A stretch of DNA of 64,000 nucleotides from contig JAEYGZ010000038.1 in NCBI GenBank assembly GCA_023409535.1, forward strand, positions 248,001-312,000, read 5' to 3'. The notes beneath the pieces were generated by a model. That model searched no databases and was not told the DNA's origin. It saw nothing but the letters and a program-made list of their open reading frames with translations. The DNA is from Bacillota bacterium. GTDB taxonomy: Bacteria > Bacillota > Clostridia > Lachnospirales > Lachnospiraceae. Below are positions 9,057-16,770 of this stretch, one piece after another; the first letter of the stretch is position 1, and each line of letters starts with the position of its first letter. The translations under genes and the position numbers were made by a program.

Positions 9057-9338
9057 TTATGTATTCTCATCCTTCTGCCATCTCGGATGAACTGCAGGGC
9101 AGGCTTTCCCCTTCATTGCCGCCCGAAATTCCACAAAACATCCGCAGATCCTGCAGATACCCTCGTTCAGGTCTTCGCAGTCCTTACACTGTGATAAACG
9201 CATCCGGTAAAGCTCCTCGTCTGTCTTTGATGCTTCCTCCAGCCCGTTAAGATAAATTCTCATATGCTCCAGATATTCTTCCGGTGCGATATCACTGAGC
9301 AGACATCTTTTACACATTCTCTTATTATTTTGTTCCAT
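9057..9338 (-). CDS. Small cysteine-rich protein (DUF6171-like)
   Basis: 93 aa from the ATG at 9338, supported by TAGGAAG 10 bp upstream; a farther ATG would overlap the preceding gene by 53 bp. Three Cys pairs are visible: CKRC near the start, CKDC near residue 60 and CRICGC near 70, followed by GKACP, suggesting one or two zinc sites. The final segment PAVHPRW fits the DUF6171 group of Firmicutes as I recall it. Function unknown. It overlaps the DUF951 gene by 14 bp, so the two are coupled. Confidence 0.7.
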   Translation of the reverse strand: MEQNNKRMCKRCLLSDIAPEEYLEHMRIYLNGLEEASKTDEELYRMRLSQCKDCEDLNEGICRICGCFVEFRAAMKGKACPAVHPRWQKDENT

Positions 9339-9522
9339 CTGCACCGGGCTTCCTAACCTGCTTGATGTTTTTTTCAACCTGCTTTCTCGGCAGCATTACC
9401 TGATGTCCGCACCCGAGACATTTTAAGCGAAAGTCCATGCCAACGCGCAATATCTCCCATTCGAAGCTTCCACAAGGATGCTGTTTCTTCAGTTTAACGA
9501 TTTCTCCGACATTTAGGTCCAT
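9325..9522 (-). CDS. DUF951 family protein
   Basis: 65 aa, typical for DUF951, a small protein widespread in Firmicutes with no established function. The opening VGEIVKLKKQHPCG, the later WEILRVGMDFRLKCLGC and the R-K-x-V-E tail are the family hallmarks. The single CxxC pair plus the earlier His-Pro-Cys suggest metal binding. A strong GAGGGG site precedes the ATG. Confidence 0.85.
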   Translation of the reverse strand: MDLNVGEIVKLKKQHPCGSFEWEILRVGMDFRLKCLGCGHQVMLPRKQVEKNIKQVRKPGADGTK

Positions 9523-9620
9523 ATCGATCCCCTCCTAACCATCTTTACGATATCCGAACAGTACCTGCCTGTAAAACCAGTATAGCAAATAATAAAAAAT
9601 AAAAAAACACAATTTTTCAC

Positions 9621-9649
9621 TTGCATTTTCAATCCACGTGCTGTAGTAT
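9621..9649 (+). promoter_or_regulatory. Candidate promoter of the hemolysin III-like gene
   Basis: TTGCAT, 17-nt spacer, TAGTAT on the plus strand. The -10 hexamer is part of the first GTAGTAT repeat of the array at 9642-9703. Confidence 0.45.
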
Positions 9650-9703
9650 GTAATTACGTTAAATGTAGTATCAATTACTACGTGATACATATTCAATACT
9701 ACA
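9642..9703. repeat. Operator-like array of GTAGTAT half-sites
   Basis: TGTAGTAT occurs at 9642-9649 and 9664-9671. Its complement ATACTACA is at 9696-9703, and GTAGTA/TACTAC forms a tight inverted repeat at 9665-9681. The array starts on the -10 box and continues through the presumed transcription start of the gene at 9803. The half-site recalls BlaI/MecI-type operators (TACTAC / GTAGTA), though the arm orientation and spacing differ. Confidence 0.45.
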
Positions 9704-9802
9704 AGATGTATTATTGGCCGTCAAAGTGCTAATACTAAACTAAGAACAAACTTCACAGCAATGCCTGTTAGGGCGAAGATATTTTCACAAGGAGCTGATT
9801 TT

Positions 9803-10471
9803 ATGACAGTAAAAAATGTTAAGGTTAAGGATCCGGGCAGTGCCATTACCCATCTGATTGGAACACTGATGGCAGTATTTGCTGCAACCCCCCTACTCAT
9901 CAAGGCTGCCAGGCAGCCCTCTGATATCCACCTGATCTCACTTGGGGTATTTATCCTCAGCATGATCTTATTATACTCTGCCAGTACAATATATCATACC
10001 TTTGGCCAAAGTATAAAGGTTCATCGAAGGCTGAAAAAATTTGATCATATGGCAATTTACATCCTGATCGCCGGAACTTACACCCCTATCTGCCTGATTG
10101 CACTTGGCGGGACCGTAGGAATTACCATGTTAGTTTTAATCTGGAGCCTGGCTGTCATTGGTATCCTGGTTACCGGCTTCTGGGTTCACTGCCCCAAATG
10201 GTTCTCCTCCGTAGTATATATCGCCATGGGCTGGACCTGTGTTATCGCATTTACCCAGATTATAAATTCCCTGTCAATGGCAGCATTTCAATGGCTCCTG
10301 GCAGGCGGCATCATCTATACCCTTGGAGGTATTATCTATGCCTTGAAGCTTCCGCTTTTTAATAATAAGCATAAGAATTTTGGAACGCATGAAATCTTTC
10401 ATCTGTTCGTAATGGGCGGCAGTATATGCCATTTCATCCTGATGTATAACTATGTCGCCGTAATGCCGTAG
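9803..10471 (+). CDS. Hemolysin III / PAQR family membrane protein
   Basis: 222 aa from the ATG at 9803, which has AAGGAG 8 bp upstream; an upstream in-frame ATG has none. Seven hydrophobic segments and the family residues are visible: the Ser/His block YSASTIYHTF near residue 73, FDHMAIYILIAGTYTP near 95, and the C-terminal HEIFHLFVMGGSICHF with two His expected to bind zinc. PAQR proteins (TrhA/YqfA/Hly-III) affect membrane energetics and fluidity; direct haemolysis is doubtful. Expression seems regulated through the GTAGTAT array upstream. Confidence 0.9.
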   Translation: MTVKNVKVKDPGSAITHLIGTLMAVFAATPLLIKAARQPSDIHLISLGVFILSMILLYSASTIYHTFGQSIKVHRRLKKFDHMAIYILIAGTYTPICLIALGGTVGITMLVLIWSLAVIGILVTGFWVHCPKWFSSVVYIAMGWTCVIAFTQIINSLSMAAFQWLLAGGIIYTLGGIIYALKLPLFNNKHKNFGTHEIFHLFVMGGSICHFILMYNYVAVMP

Positions 10472-10479
10472 CAAACAAA

Positions 10480-10555
10480 GAGGCTGCTGATACTCTGACC
10501 ATAAATACCTGATCACAATGCCAGGTCTCATGGGGTCGGAGTAAACAACAGCCTC
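10480..10555. other. Nested hairpin element after the hemolysin III-like gene
   Basis: Three stacked stems: GAGGCTG (10480-10486) with CAGCCTC (10549-10555); TACTCTGACC (10491-10500) with GGGTCGGAGTA (10533-10543), one mismatch; and ACCTG (10507-10511) with CAGGT (10522-10526). It starts 8 bp after the stop codon. T-richness is better on the minus-strand side, so it may be a terminator or a separate structured RNA. Confidence 0.4.
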
Positions 10556-10920
10556 AAGTCATATCTATGTTAAGCAGCCGAATATTCTGGTAAAGTATCA
10601 GACAGCAACTATTTGCACTCATTAAGAGGAAAAGGGATTCGGTTGCGGATTCTCAAAGATATGTACCCGATTCATCCCTGCCCGCCTGATCTATACCAAT
10701 CTGTGTGTCTCTTTCAGACAAAACTTATTCTTTCGTTATCCAAATGTTTTATCAATACATTATACTCTTTGAAAGCTTTTCTTGTTACATCAAAAGCGAG
10801 GATCCAAGCGCTTGTTCAAGACAAAATCTTATCTAACTATAACAGAGCTGCCGCTCATAACCCAAATAAAGGCTCCCTGGTATTTACATGGCTTGCCACT
10901 GCGGCAGCTTCCACTATATA
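10556..10920. other. Gene-free stretch upstream of the pgi stop codon
   Basis: About 365 bp with no credible reading frame: a plus-strand frame through it lacks a ribosome site and runs into pgi. The one structure is a perfect inverted repeat, AGCTGCCGC (10846-10854) and GCGGCAGCT (10901-10909), with a 46-nt loop just past the pgi stop; it may end pgi transcription although no T-tract follows. Confidence 0.4.
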
Positions 10921-12270
10921 TTACAGTCTCTTTAGCAGCTCTTCTCTCTGAGCTTCAAAGCCCGGCTTTCCAAGAAGTGCAAACATATTCTTCTTATAGC
11001 TTTCCACACCCGGCTGGTCAAAGGGATTTACTCCAAGCAGATAACCGCTGACACCGCAGGCGAACTCGAAGAAGTAGAACAGCTCTCCAAGATAGAACTC
11101 ATTTTGCTCCGGAAGGCTCACACTAAGACCCGGAACATTTCCATCCGTATGAGCAAGTAAGGTTCCCTTCATGGCGCTTTTATTTACAAAATCCACACTC
11201 TTGCCGGCAAGGTAGTTAAGTCCGTCAAGATCAACCTCTTCCTCCTCCAGGAGGATCTCTGTCCTTGATTTCTCAATATTGATTACTGTCTCAAATAAGG
11301 TTCTCTGTCCATCCTGAATAAACTGGCCCATAGAGTGAAGATCTGTTGTAAAATCTACGGAGGCAGGGAAAATACCCTTCTGATCCTTTCCTTCGCTCTC
11401 ACCATACAGCTGCTTCCACCACTCGGATACAAAGTGAAGGGAAGGCTCGTAATTTACCAGAATCTCAATTCCCTTGCCCTTGCGAAGCAGGATATTGCGA
11501 ACCGCCGCATATTTTAAGGCATCATTCTCTCCATAAGGGTGGTTCAGGCAATAATTTCTCATGCTTGCCGCACCCTCCATGAGCTTGGTGATATCCGCAC
11601 CGCTGACAGCGATAGGAAGAAGGCCTACTGCCGTAAGTACGGAGAAGCGTCCGCCAACGTCATCCGGAACCGCAAAGCTTTCATAGCCTTCCTCTGTTGC
11701 CAGATTCTTTAAGGCGCCTCTTGCTTTATCGGTAGTAGCATAGATTCTCCTGGCTGCTTCCTTCTTGCCGTATTTCTCATTTAACAGCTTCTTAAACACA
11801 CGGAAAGCGATCGCCGGCTCGGTGGTTGTCCCGGACTTGCTGATAATGTTGATGGAGAAGTCCCTGTCTCCGATGACCTCTATCAAATGGTTCATATAAG
11901 TACTGCTGATATTATTCCCGCAGAAATAAATCTCCGGTGTTTTTCTGATTTCCTTGGAAACCGAATTATAAAAACTATGTCTTAAAAACTCAATCGCCGC
12001 TCTGGCTCCGAGATAAGAACCGCCGATACCGATTACCAGTAAAACCTCGGAATCACTTTGAATTTTGGCCGATGCCTTCTGGATACGGGTAAATTCCTCC
12101 TTGTCATAATCAACCGGAAGGTCAATCCATCCAAGAAAATCATTGCCCGCTCCTGTCTTATTTACAAGCTGGTTTCTCGCTGCCATAGTAGCATCTTTCA
12201 TCATCTCTATTTCAGACGCTGCAATAAATTTCTTCGCAACGGAATAATCAAAGGTAACTTTGTTTGCCAT
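10921..12270 (-). CDS. pgi: Glucose-6-phosphate isomerase
   Basis: 449 aa, the short bacterial form. It interconverts glucose-6-phosphate and fructose-6-phosphate. The sugar-isomerase signatures are present: GIGGSYLGARAA near residue 83, SKSGTTTEPAIAFR near 145 and GRFSVLTAVGLLP near 210, with a catalytic Glu in the YGESEGKD region near 290. It ends in KRL. Start backed by AAAGGATG. It is preceded by a TTGAAT-N17-TAGAAT promoter and looks monocistronic. Fructose-6-phosphate also feeds GlmS, encoded at 48.4 kb. Confidence 0.97.
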   Translation of the reverse strand: MANKVTFDYSVAKKFIAASEIEMMKDATMAARNQLVNKTGAGNDFLGWIDLPVDYDKEEFTRIQKASAKIQSDSEVLLVIGIGGSYLGARAAIEFLRHSFYNSVSKEIRKTPEIYFCGNNISSTYMNHLIEVIGDRDFSINIISKSGTTTEPAIAFRVFKKLLNEKYGKKEAARRIYATTDKARGALKNLATEEGYESFAVPDDVGGRFSVLTAVGLLPIAVSGADITKLMEGAASMRNYCLNHPYGENDALKYAAVRNILLRKGKGIEILVNYEPSLHFVSEWWKQLYGESEGKDQKGIFPASVDFTTDLHSMGQFIQDGQRTLFETVINIEKSRTEILLEEEEVDLDGLNYLAGKSVDFVNKSAMKGTLLAHTDGNVPGLSVSLPEQNEFYLGELFYFFEFACGVSGYLLGVNPFDQPGVESYKKNMFALLGKPGFEAQREELLKRL

Positions 12271-12298
12271 GTTATTACATCCTTTCGTTTTTTCTTAT

Positions 12299-12327
12299 AT
12301 TCTAACAAAGTCCCTGTTATTATTCAA
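12299..12327 (-). promoter_or_regulatory. Sigma-A promoter of pgi
   Basis: Minus strand TTGAAT, 17-nt spacer, TAGAAT; the -10 box lies about 30 bp before the start codon. Confidence 0.55.
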
Positions 12328-12421
12328 TAATTTTCTGACGGATTGTCGCAAGGCACCGCAGCTTTCCTTTGAAAGTGCGAAGCATCACAGTAAAAATGCC
12401 GGATATCACGTTAAAACAGTG

Positions 12422-13570
12422 CTAGGAAAAGAATTCTTTCAATACATCTTCAATCAGTTTGTCTTCTTTCACTACCTGGCTTTTTGCCTTTACAGAAGCC
12501 TTCTGCGGCTTCACTTCTTCTATGCCGGCGCCGTCCGATACCTGTACTGAAGGCGGCGTATTAATACTTGCTGCAATCTCATCCAGTCCCTTTAGAACCT
12601 TCTGCATATCAGTCCTGTTTTCGTTGGGCTTTAATTCTTCCTCCAGACTATGTAACAGCTTCTCCTTATCGGGGTCTTTTCTTTGATTTTCATTCTGTCT
12701 TTCCAATGATTTTCTCTTTAATTCGGTACGTCTTGCTTCCAGGGCCTGGCGCTCCTCTTCGATCTTCTGGAGCTCTTCCTCACGACGCCTTGCTGCCAGC
12801 AATCTGCGCTCTTCCAACCGCCGCCTTTCCTCCTCTCTTCTGGCCTCTTCAAGCTTTCTTTGCTCCTCTTCCCTTTTCTGAGCCTGAAGCCGTCTCTCAT
12901 CTTCCTTCTTTTTTCTGGCATCCCTTCTGCGGTTAAGCTCTTCCTTTGCGTCTTCCTTACCGCCTTCCTTGGTAATTACAACCTGCCGGTTTGCCTCCGC
13001 AACCTGTACCAATTCCTTACGCGCCTGTTCCAGCAGCTCAGGATGATATACTTCCTGCTCCAGTCTTACCTTACAAAAGTTCTCAAGGTAGTCTAAGAGA
13101 TTTAACTGAAGCATTTTTCTTTTCGCCGGCATATTTATGCTTTTATCCACAAGGATTAAAAGAGCACTCGAAAGAATACCCACAGCACCGGTTAATACAA
13201 TCAGGTCTTGTCCACAGTCAAATGCAACGCCGAAAACCGCCGCCACAGGGACAATAAGCAGATTTAAGAAGAGAACTTGTCCACCGAAATTATCCCATGT
13301 GGATAATAAAACTCCACAAAAACGATACTTTAATACATTTTTATCCACAAAAGTATCCACATTATTCACACCGATTTTTAACTTATAGCAGGCTTCAAAC
13401 TTCATCTTCATATGTTTGATCATCTTATTCTTTGTGGAGCCCGGATTGTCTGATTCCTTGACCAGATGCTTGTACACCAGATTAACAATCAAACGGACCA
13501 GGAAGCCCAGTCCGAAAAGTCCGACATAGACATACATTAAGATATCCTGCTCGTATAAATATTTGACCAT
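12422..13570 (-). CDS. Membrane-anchored coiled-coil protein of unknown function
   Basis: 382 aa. An N-terminal membrane helix (about 9-30) is followed by a Lys-rich stretch, a hydrophobic pair of helices (about 98-142), and then from about residue 200 to 310 an almost unbroken run of Glu/Arg/Lys heptads that must form a long single helix or coiled coil. The tail from about 320 contains short hydrophobic patches. The likely topology places the coil in the cytoplasm. I recognise no family. The Shine-Dalgarno GAGAGGGG lies inside a hairpin arm that also seems to terminate the upstream PEGA gene. Its coiled-coil codons make the opposite strand look open, but those frames are artefacts. Confidence 0.75.
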   Translation of the reverse strand: MVKYLYEQDILMYVYVGLFGLGFLVRLIVNLVYKHLVKESDNPGSTKNKMIKHMKMKFEACYKLKIGVNNVDTFVDKNVLKYRFCGVLLSTWDNFGGQVLFLNLLIVPVAAVFGVAFDCGQDLIVLTGAVGILSSALLILVDKSINMPAKRKMLQLNLLDYLENFCKVRLEQEVYHPELLEQARKELVQVAEANRQVVITKEGGKEDAKEELNRRRDARKKKEDERRLQAQKREEEQRKLEEARREEERRRLEERRLLAARRREEELQKIEEERQALEARRTELKRKSLERQNENQRKDPDKEKLLHSLEEELKPNENRTDMQKVLKGLDEIAASINTPPSVQVSDGAGIEEVKPQKASVKAKSQVVKEDKLIEDVLKEFFS

Positions 13571-13577
13571 AAAAAAC

Positions 13578-13640
13578 CCCTCTCTTTTCCATAAATTTAC
13601 ATTTATTATAGCTTACATGAGCTACTTTGAAAAGAGAGGG
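13578..13640 (-). terminator. Terminator-like inverted repeat overlapping the next gene's ribosome site
   Basis: CCCTCTCTTTTC and GAAAAGAGAGGG are perfect 12-bp arms (13578-13589 and 13629-13640). On the minus strand the second arm is followed by GTTTTTT and then directly by the ATG at 13570. The 39-nt loop contains TATAAT. So the PEGA-gene terminator, a -10 box and the Shine-Dalgarno of the coiled-coil gene occupy the same 70 bp. Confidence 0.55.
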
Positions 13641-13722
13641 ATGAAAAAATCGATTGACATCAATACCTGTCAGTCTACAAAACCTTATTCAATTTTAAGT
13701 TTTCCCAGCAAATACGACAGGA

Positions 13723-15255
13723 TTATTTCTTTTTCACCAGATCGGGCATGTTAAAGAAGGCATCCAGACCATCATCGCCAACTTCAACGGTATAGCTCAT
13801 GGTCTGATAACCCTCCTTGATGAAGGTAAGGACATGTGTACCAATCAGCTTCGGAAAGCTTCCGGGCGAAGTGCACATGAACTCTCCGTTCAGATATACC
13901 GAAGCCCCCATGGGATTCTGTATATAAATCAGGTGATCCTCATCTTCTTCAAAATCGTCGTTGGACACATTATCCGAATCCGAGGTATCCTCCTCCGGCC
14001 GGTCGTTATCATCATTGCTTCCGGTACCGGTATTCGGTGTTGACGGTGTATCTGCTCCGGAAGTATCCGTTCCCGGAGTACCTGCTCCGGAGGTATCTGT
14101 CTCAGATACATCAGCCTCTTCCTTACTGGTGATGATCGGAAGGCTTATTCGAATGGTCTTTCCGGCAGTATCCACGTTCAGATTACCTTCATAGGTGGTA
14201 TAGCCGCCCAGTGATACAACAACATCATGCTTGCCATAAGCCAGCTCCAGAGGATTCGCATAAGAGGTCAGCTCACCGTCCACAAACAGGTCCGCTCCGA
14301 AGGGTGAAATATTAAAGGTAATTCGGCCCACTTTGGATGCATCAGGTCCAAGATCCTTTAAGGAAACCGCCGTTTCCTTGTTGCGGTAGACCGTAATATT
14401 CTTCGTTGCCGTAAAGTCCGTATTCTCAACCGTCAGGTTGAAATTACCTTCCCTCACCGTGATAATCATATCTTTTGCAATTTGCTGAATTGCTTCATAC
14501 CCAATGGTTATAAAATCTCCCAGAAAGCTGTCATAATCCATAAGCTTTACGGTTCCGTGACCTCTGGTTACCGTAATAGACCAGATGGTCTGATCATACC
14601 CCCAGACTGTCAATTCATCCTGCTCCGCCAGGTTGACCACCGGGATCAGCTCCTTGCCATCCAGAATGACGATGTTGTCGGTGAATTTATATTTCTGGCC
14701 GCCTATCTTCATGATCTTACTGCTGCGATTAATACCCAGGTTATTCACACCAACATATTCCCAGGCTTTTGTGGATATCTTAAGTTTGGTCAGCCGGGTC
14801 CGGCTTTTGGGATATAGTCCTTCCAGCATGGTTCCGATCTTAAGCTGTCCGGCAGCCATCTGCTGATCATATTTATCCGTTATACTTGTTGCTCCGGTAT
14901 AGCGAAATATAGTAGATACCTGATTGACCACATCATAAAGGGTTATTTCCTTCGCCTGCGTATCAATGGCTGTCAGCACACCGATAATCTCCTGCTGATC
15001 CTGTGCAGGTGCGGTTTCCTCCACCTGATTGCCGGGCTTATTTGTTACATTTCCGCTGCTCTTTGCACCGCCCTGGAAGGTAAACATGGTCACCAATAAA
15101 ACAGCAGACAGAAATCCCAGCCCCAACAGCAGGCTGGCAATCGGTCTGCCGCTGATAACGCCCAGCCTTGCCTGTGATTGTCCTCCTGCGTATTTCTGCT
15201 CTCTTGCCGTTTTATGTTTATTAGGCTTTAAATCATTAATACTTTTATACTCCAT
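13723..15255 (-). CDS. PEGA domain membrane protein
   Basis: 510 aa. A cytosolic basic N-terminus (residues 1-35) precedes one membrane helix (about 38-58), so most of the protein is outside. A beta-rich middle region (about 90-300) is followed by a PEGA-type repeat near ISPFGADLFVDGELT, then a low-complexity spacer of Thr-Ser-Gly-Ala-Asp and Asp/Glu residues (about 385-440), and a second PEGA repeat near IQNPMGASVYLNGEFM at the C-terminus. PEGA repeats are short surface-protein modules thought to bind cell-wall or other proteins. Promoter at 15339-15367. It is followed by the coiled-coil membrane gene and preceded by a CotS-family gene. Confidence 0.85.
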   Translation of the reverse strand: MEYKSINDLKPNKHKTAREQKYAGGQSQARLGVISGRPIASLLLGLGFLSAVLLVTMFTFQGGAKSSGNVTNKPGNQVEETAPAQDQQEIIGVLTAIDTQAKEITLYDVVNQVSTIFRYTGATSITDKYDQQMAAGQLKIGTMLEGLYPKSRTRLTKLKISTKAWEYVGVNNLGINRSSKIMKIGGQKYKFTDNIVILDGKELIPVVNLAEQDELTVWGYDQTIWSITVTRGHGTVKLMDYDSFLGDFITIGYEAIQQIAKDMIITVREGNFNLTVENTDFTATKNITVYRNKETAVSLKDLGPDASKVGRITFNISPFGADLFVDGELTSYANPLELAYGKHDVVVSLGGYTTYEGNLNVDTAGKTIRISLPIITSKEEADVSETDTSGAGTPGTDTSGADTPSTPNTGTGSNDDNDRPEEDTSDSDNVSNDDFEEDEDHLIYIQNPMGASVYLNGEFMCTSPGSFPKLIGTHVLTFIKEGYQTMSYTVEVGDDGLDAFFNMPDLVKKK

Positions 15256-15338
15256 CTTATGTACCCTCTTCTTTATATACTAACAACCTGCCCGATCTTT
15301 GCGTTAGCTTTGTACATTACCTATATACTTCTATATGT

Positions 15339-15367
15339 ATTATAGCTTACCTTACCCGGCCTTGCAA
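15339..15367 (-). promoter_or_regulatory. Sigma-A promoter of the PEGA gene
   Basis: Minus strand TTGCAA, 17-nt spacer, TATAAT; about 85 bp upstream of the start codon. Confidence 0.55.
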
Positions 15368-15400
15368 CTTATTCAGAGGAGGTCTTATCTACCATTTCGG

Positions 15401-16486
15401 CTACAGAATACTCTCCAGTCTGCGAAGGAACATCTCCTTCTTCTCATTTTGTTCACCAATGATATTAAGCTTCTGGGTGTTCCGTCCGGATACCCAGGAC
15501 TTCTTGCCGTTATAGTAGAAATTTGTGATTTTCCAGAATTTTTCTGGATACAATAGCAGCAGATACAATACCTCCAGCTCCTCCTTGGAAATCCCCTTTA
15601 CCAGATTATAAGCCTCGATGATATTGCTTCCGTATAGAATATCCCAGTCATTTTTCTCCATAACCTTACGGATGAACTGATATAAGTCAAAGATTTGAAG
15701 TCCGATATAGGATTTTTCAAAATTTGTTGTGGCAATCGAACTTCCCGAACCGCCCAGCTCTGCTACGGATACCGGCTGCTTATTGATCCAGCCCGGCGGA
15801 ATATAGGTCTTTGTCATTGCATCAACCTTACTTTTCAGCATAATGATATTATGATAGGTATAATTTCCATGGCATACACTGCGTCTTTCAATCGCCTCCT
15901 GCATCAGGCGGTGATAGGAGGAGCCTGCAAGACGTTCTGCCGCCTGCAGACCTTGTTCATAAAAGGCTTCATAATAATTCAGATAGGACAGCTCGAACTC
16001 ATTTTTCTGCCGCTTCTCCCTGATGTATGCCTTTACTCTTTTTAACTCACGATTCCTTTTATCAAAGGTCTCCATCAGATCCGGGGAGATATTATGCTCT
16101 AACTGTTCCTTTGAAAAATCCACATCCTGCATGATGATATGAAGTCTGGCAAGATTGGCGGAAGCAGCCTCAATCTGTGACAGCTCCTTCAGATTACACT
16201 CCTCGCCCCAGAACCAGTTCTTCATAATATACTGACAGCCTGCCCCATCCTCGGTGATAATATCATCCTCTGTGGTTTTCACAAACAAGTCCGTGTTTAA
16301 GTAGCCGTGAAGCAGCAGATGCTCTTTCACCTTATGCTCAAACAAAGCCCGGTTTCTGGAGCCTTCAAAGCATTTATAGAGCTTCAGGCCGCAATCTGTC
16401 TCCAGCAAAAAAGCGCCTCTTGCCCTGTATATGTTATATATCTTCAGACGATACTTTTTTAATGCTTCCTGACTTCTATCCTCCAC
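15401..16486 (-). CDS. CotS family spore coat protein (kinase-fold)
   Basis: 361 aa from a GTG at 16486, chosen because GGAGG lies 7 bp before it; a TTG 6 bp upstream is too close to that site. The fold is of the aminoglycoside phosphotransferase / CotS type: a degenerate nucleotide lobe with a lysine in GLKLYKCF, a middle helical region, and the catalytic-loop equivalent VCHGNYTYHNII near residue 200 (H-G-N-x-x-x-x-N). The metal-binding region corresponds to IATTNFEKSYIGLQIFDLYQF. CotS-like proteins occur in spore coats or sporulating mother cells; whether this one phosphorylates anything is unknown. Confidence 0.85.
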   Translation of the reverse strand: MEDRSQEALKKYRLKIYNIYRARGAFLLETDCGLKLYKCFEGSRNRALFEHKVKEHLLLHGYLNTDLFVKTTEDDIITEDGAGCQYIMKNWFWGEECNLKELSQIEAASANLARLHIIMQDVDFSKEQLEHNISPDLMETFDKRNRELKRVKAYIREKRQKNEFELSYLNYYEAFYEQGLQAAERLAGSSYHRLMQEAIERRSVCHGNYTYHNIIMLKSKVDAMTKTYIPPGWINKQPVSVAELGGSGSSIATTNFEKSYIGLQIFDLYQFIRKVMEKNDWDILYGSNIIEAYNLVKGISKEELEVLYLLLLYPEKFWKITNFYYNGKKSWVSGRNTQKLNIIGEQNEKKEMFLRRLESIL

Positions 16487-16770
16487 AGCCAATCCTCCTC
16501 ATATCACTTCATTCTGTCACATATCGTTCAAGTACGCCTCCACCGGAAAGAGCGGGCAAACCCGTCTTACTAATATTATGTTATGAAATTCCAATTCATG
16601 TATAATTATCGTATATGACTTTTTAATAATAATGAAACCCCGTCAGAATTCCTGCAGAATATACCGGCTGCATGACAGCCGTTATATCAAGCGAAACCTT
16701 CCGGGGCTTCCCTGAACCTATTCTTTTTCTATACGAATTTATAAATACCTCCGGTTTCTTAGCCTTCCCA
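16487..16770. other. Gap between the cotS-like and cca genes
   Basis: No reading frame. A GGCTG/CAGCC hairpin lies near 16668-16682, flanked more distantly by CCCCG (about 16636) and CGGGG (about 16701), which could form a branched 3' structure for cca. Confidence 0.3.

Noticed and set aside
10613..10951. 112-aa plus-strand frame after the hemolysin III-like gene
   Set aside because: No ribosome site, Ser/Leu-rich product, and it runs into the pgi gene.
12718..12936. Several open frames opposite the coiled-coil gene, and apparent purine repeats
   Set aside because: They result from GAG/AAG/CGC codon runs of a charged helix; no start signals and low-complexity products.
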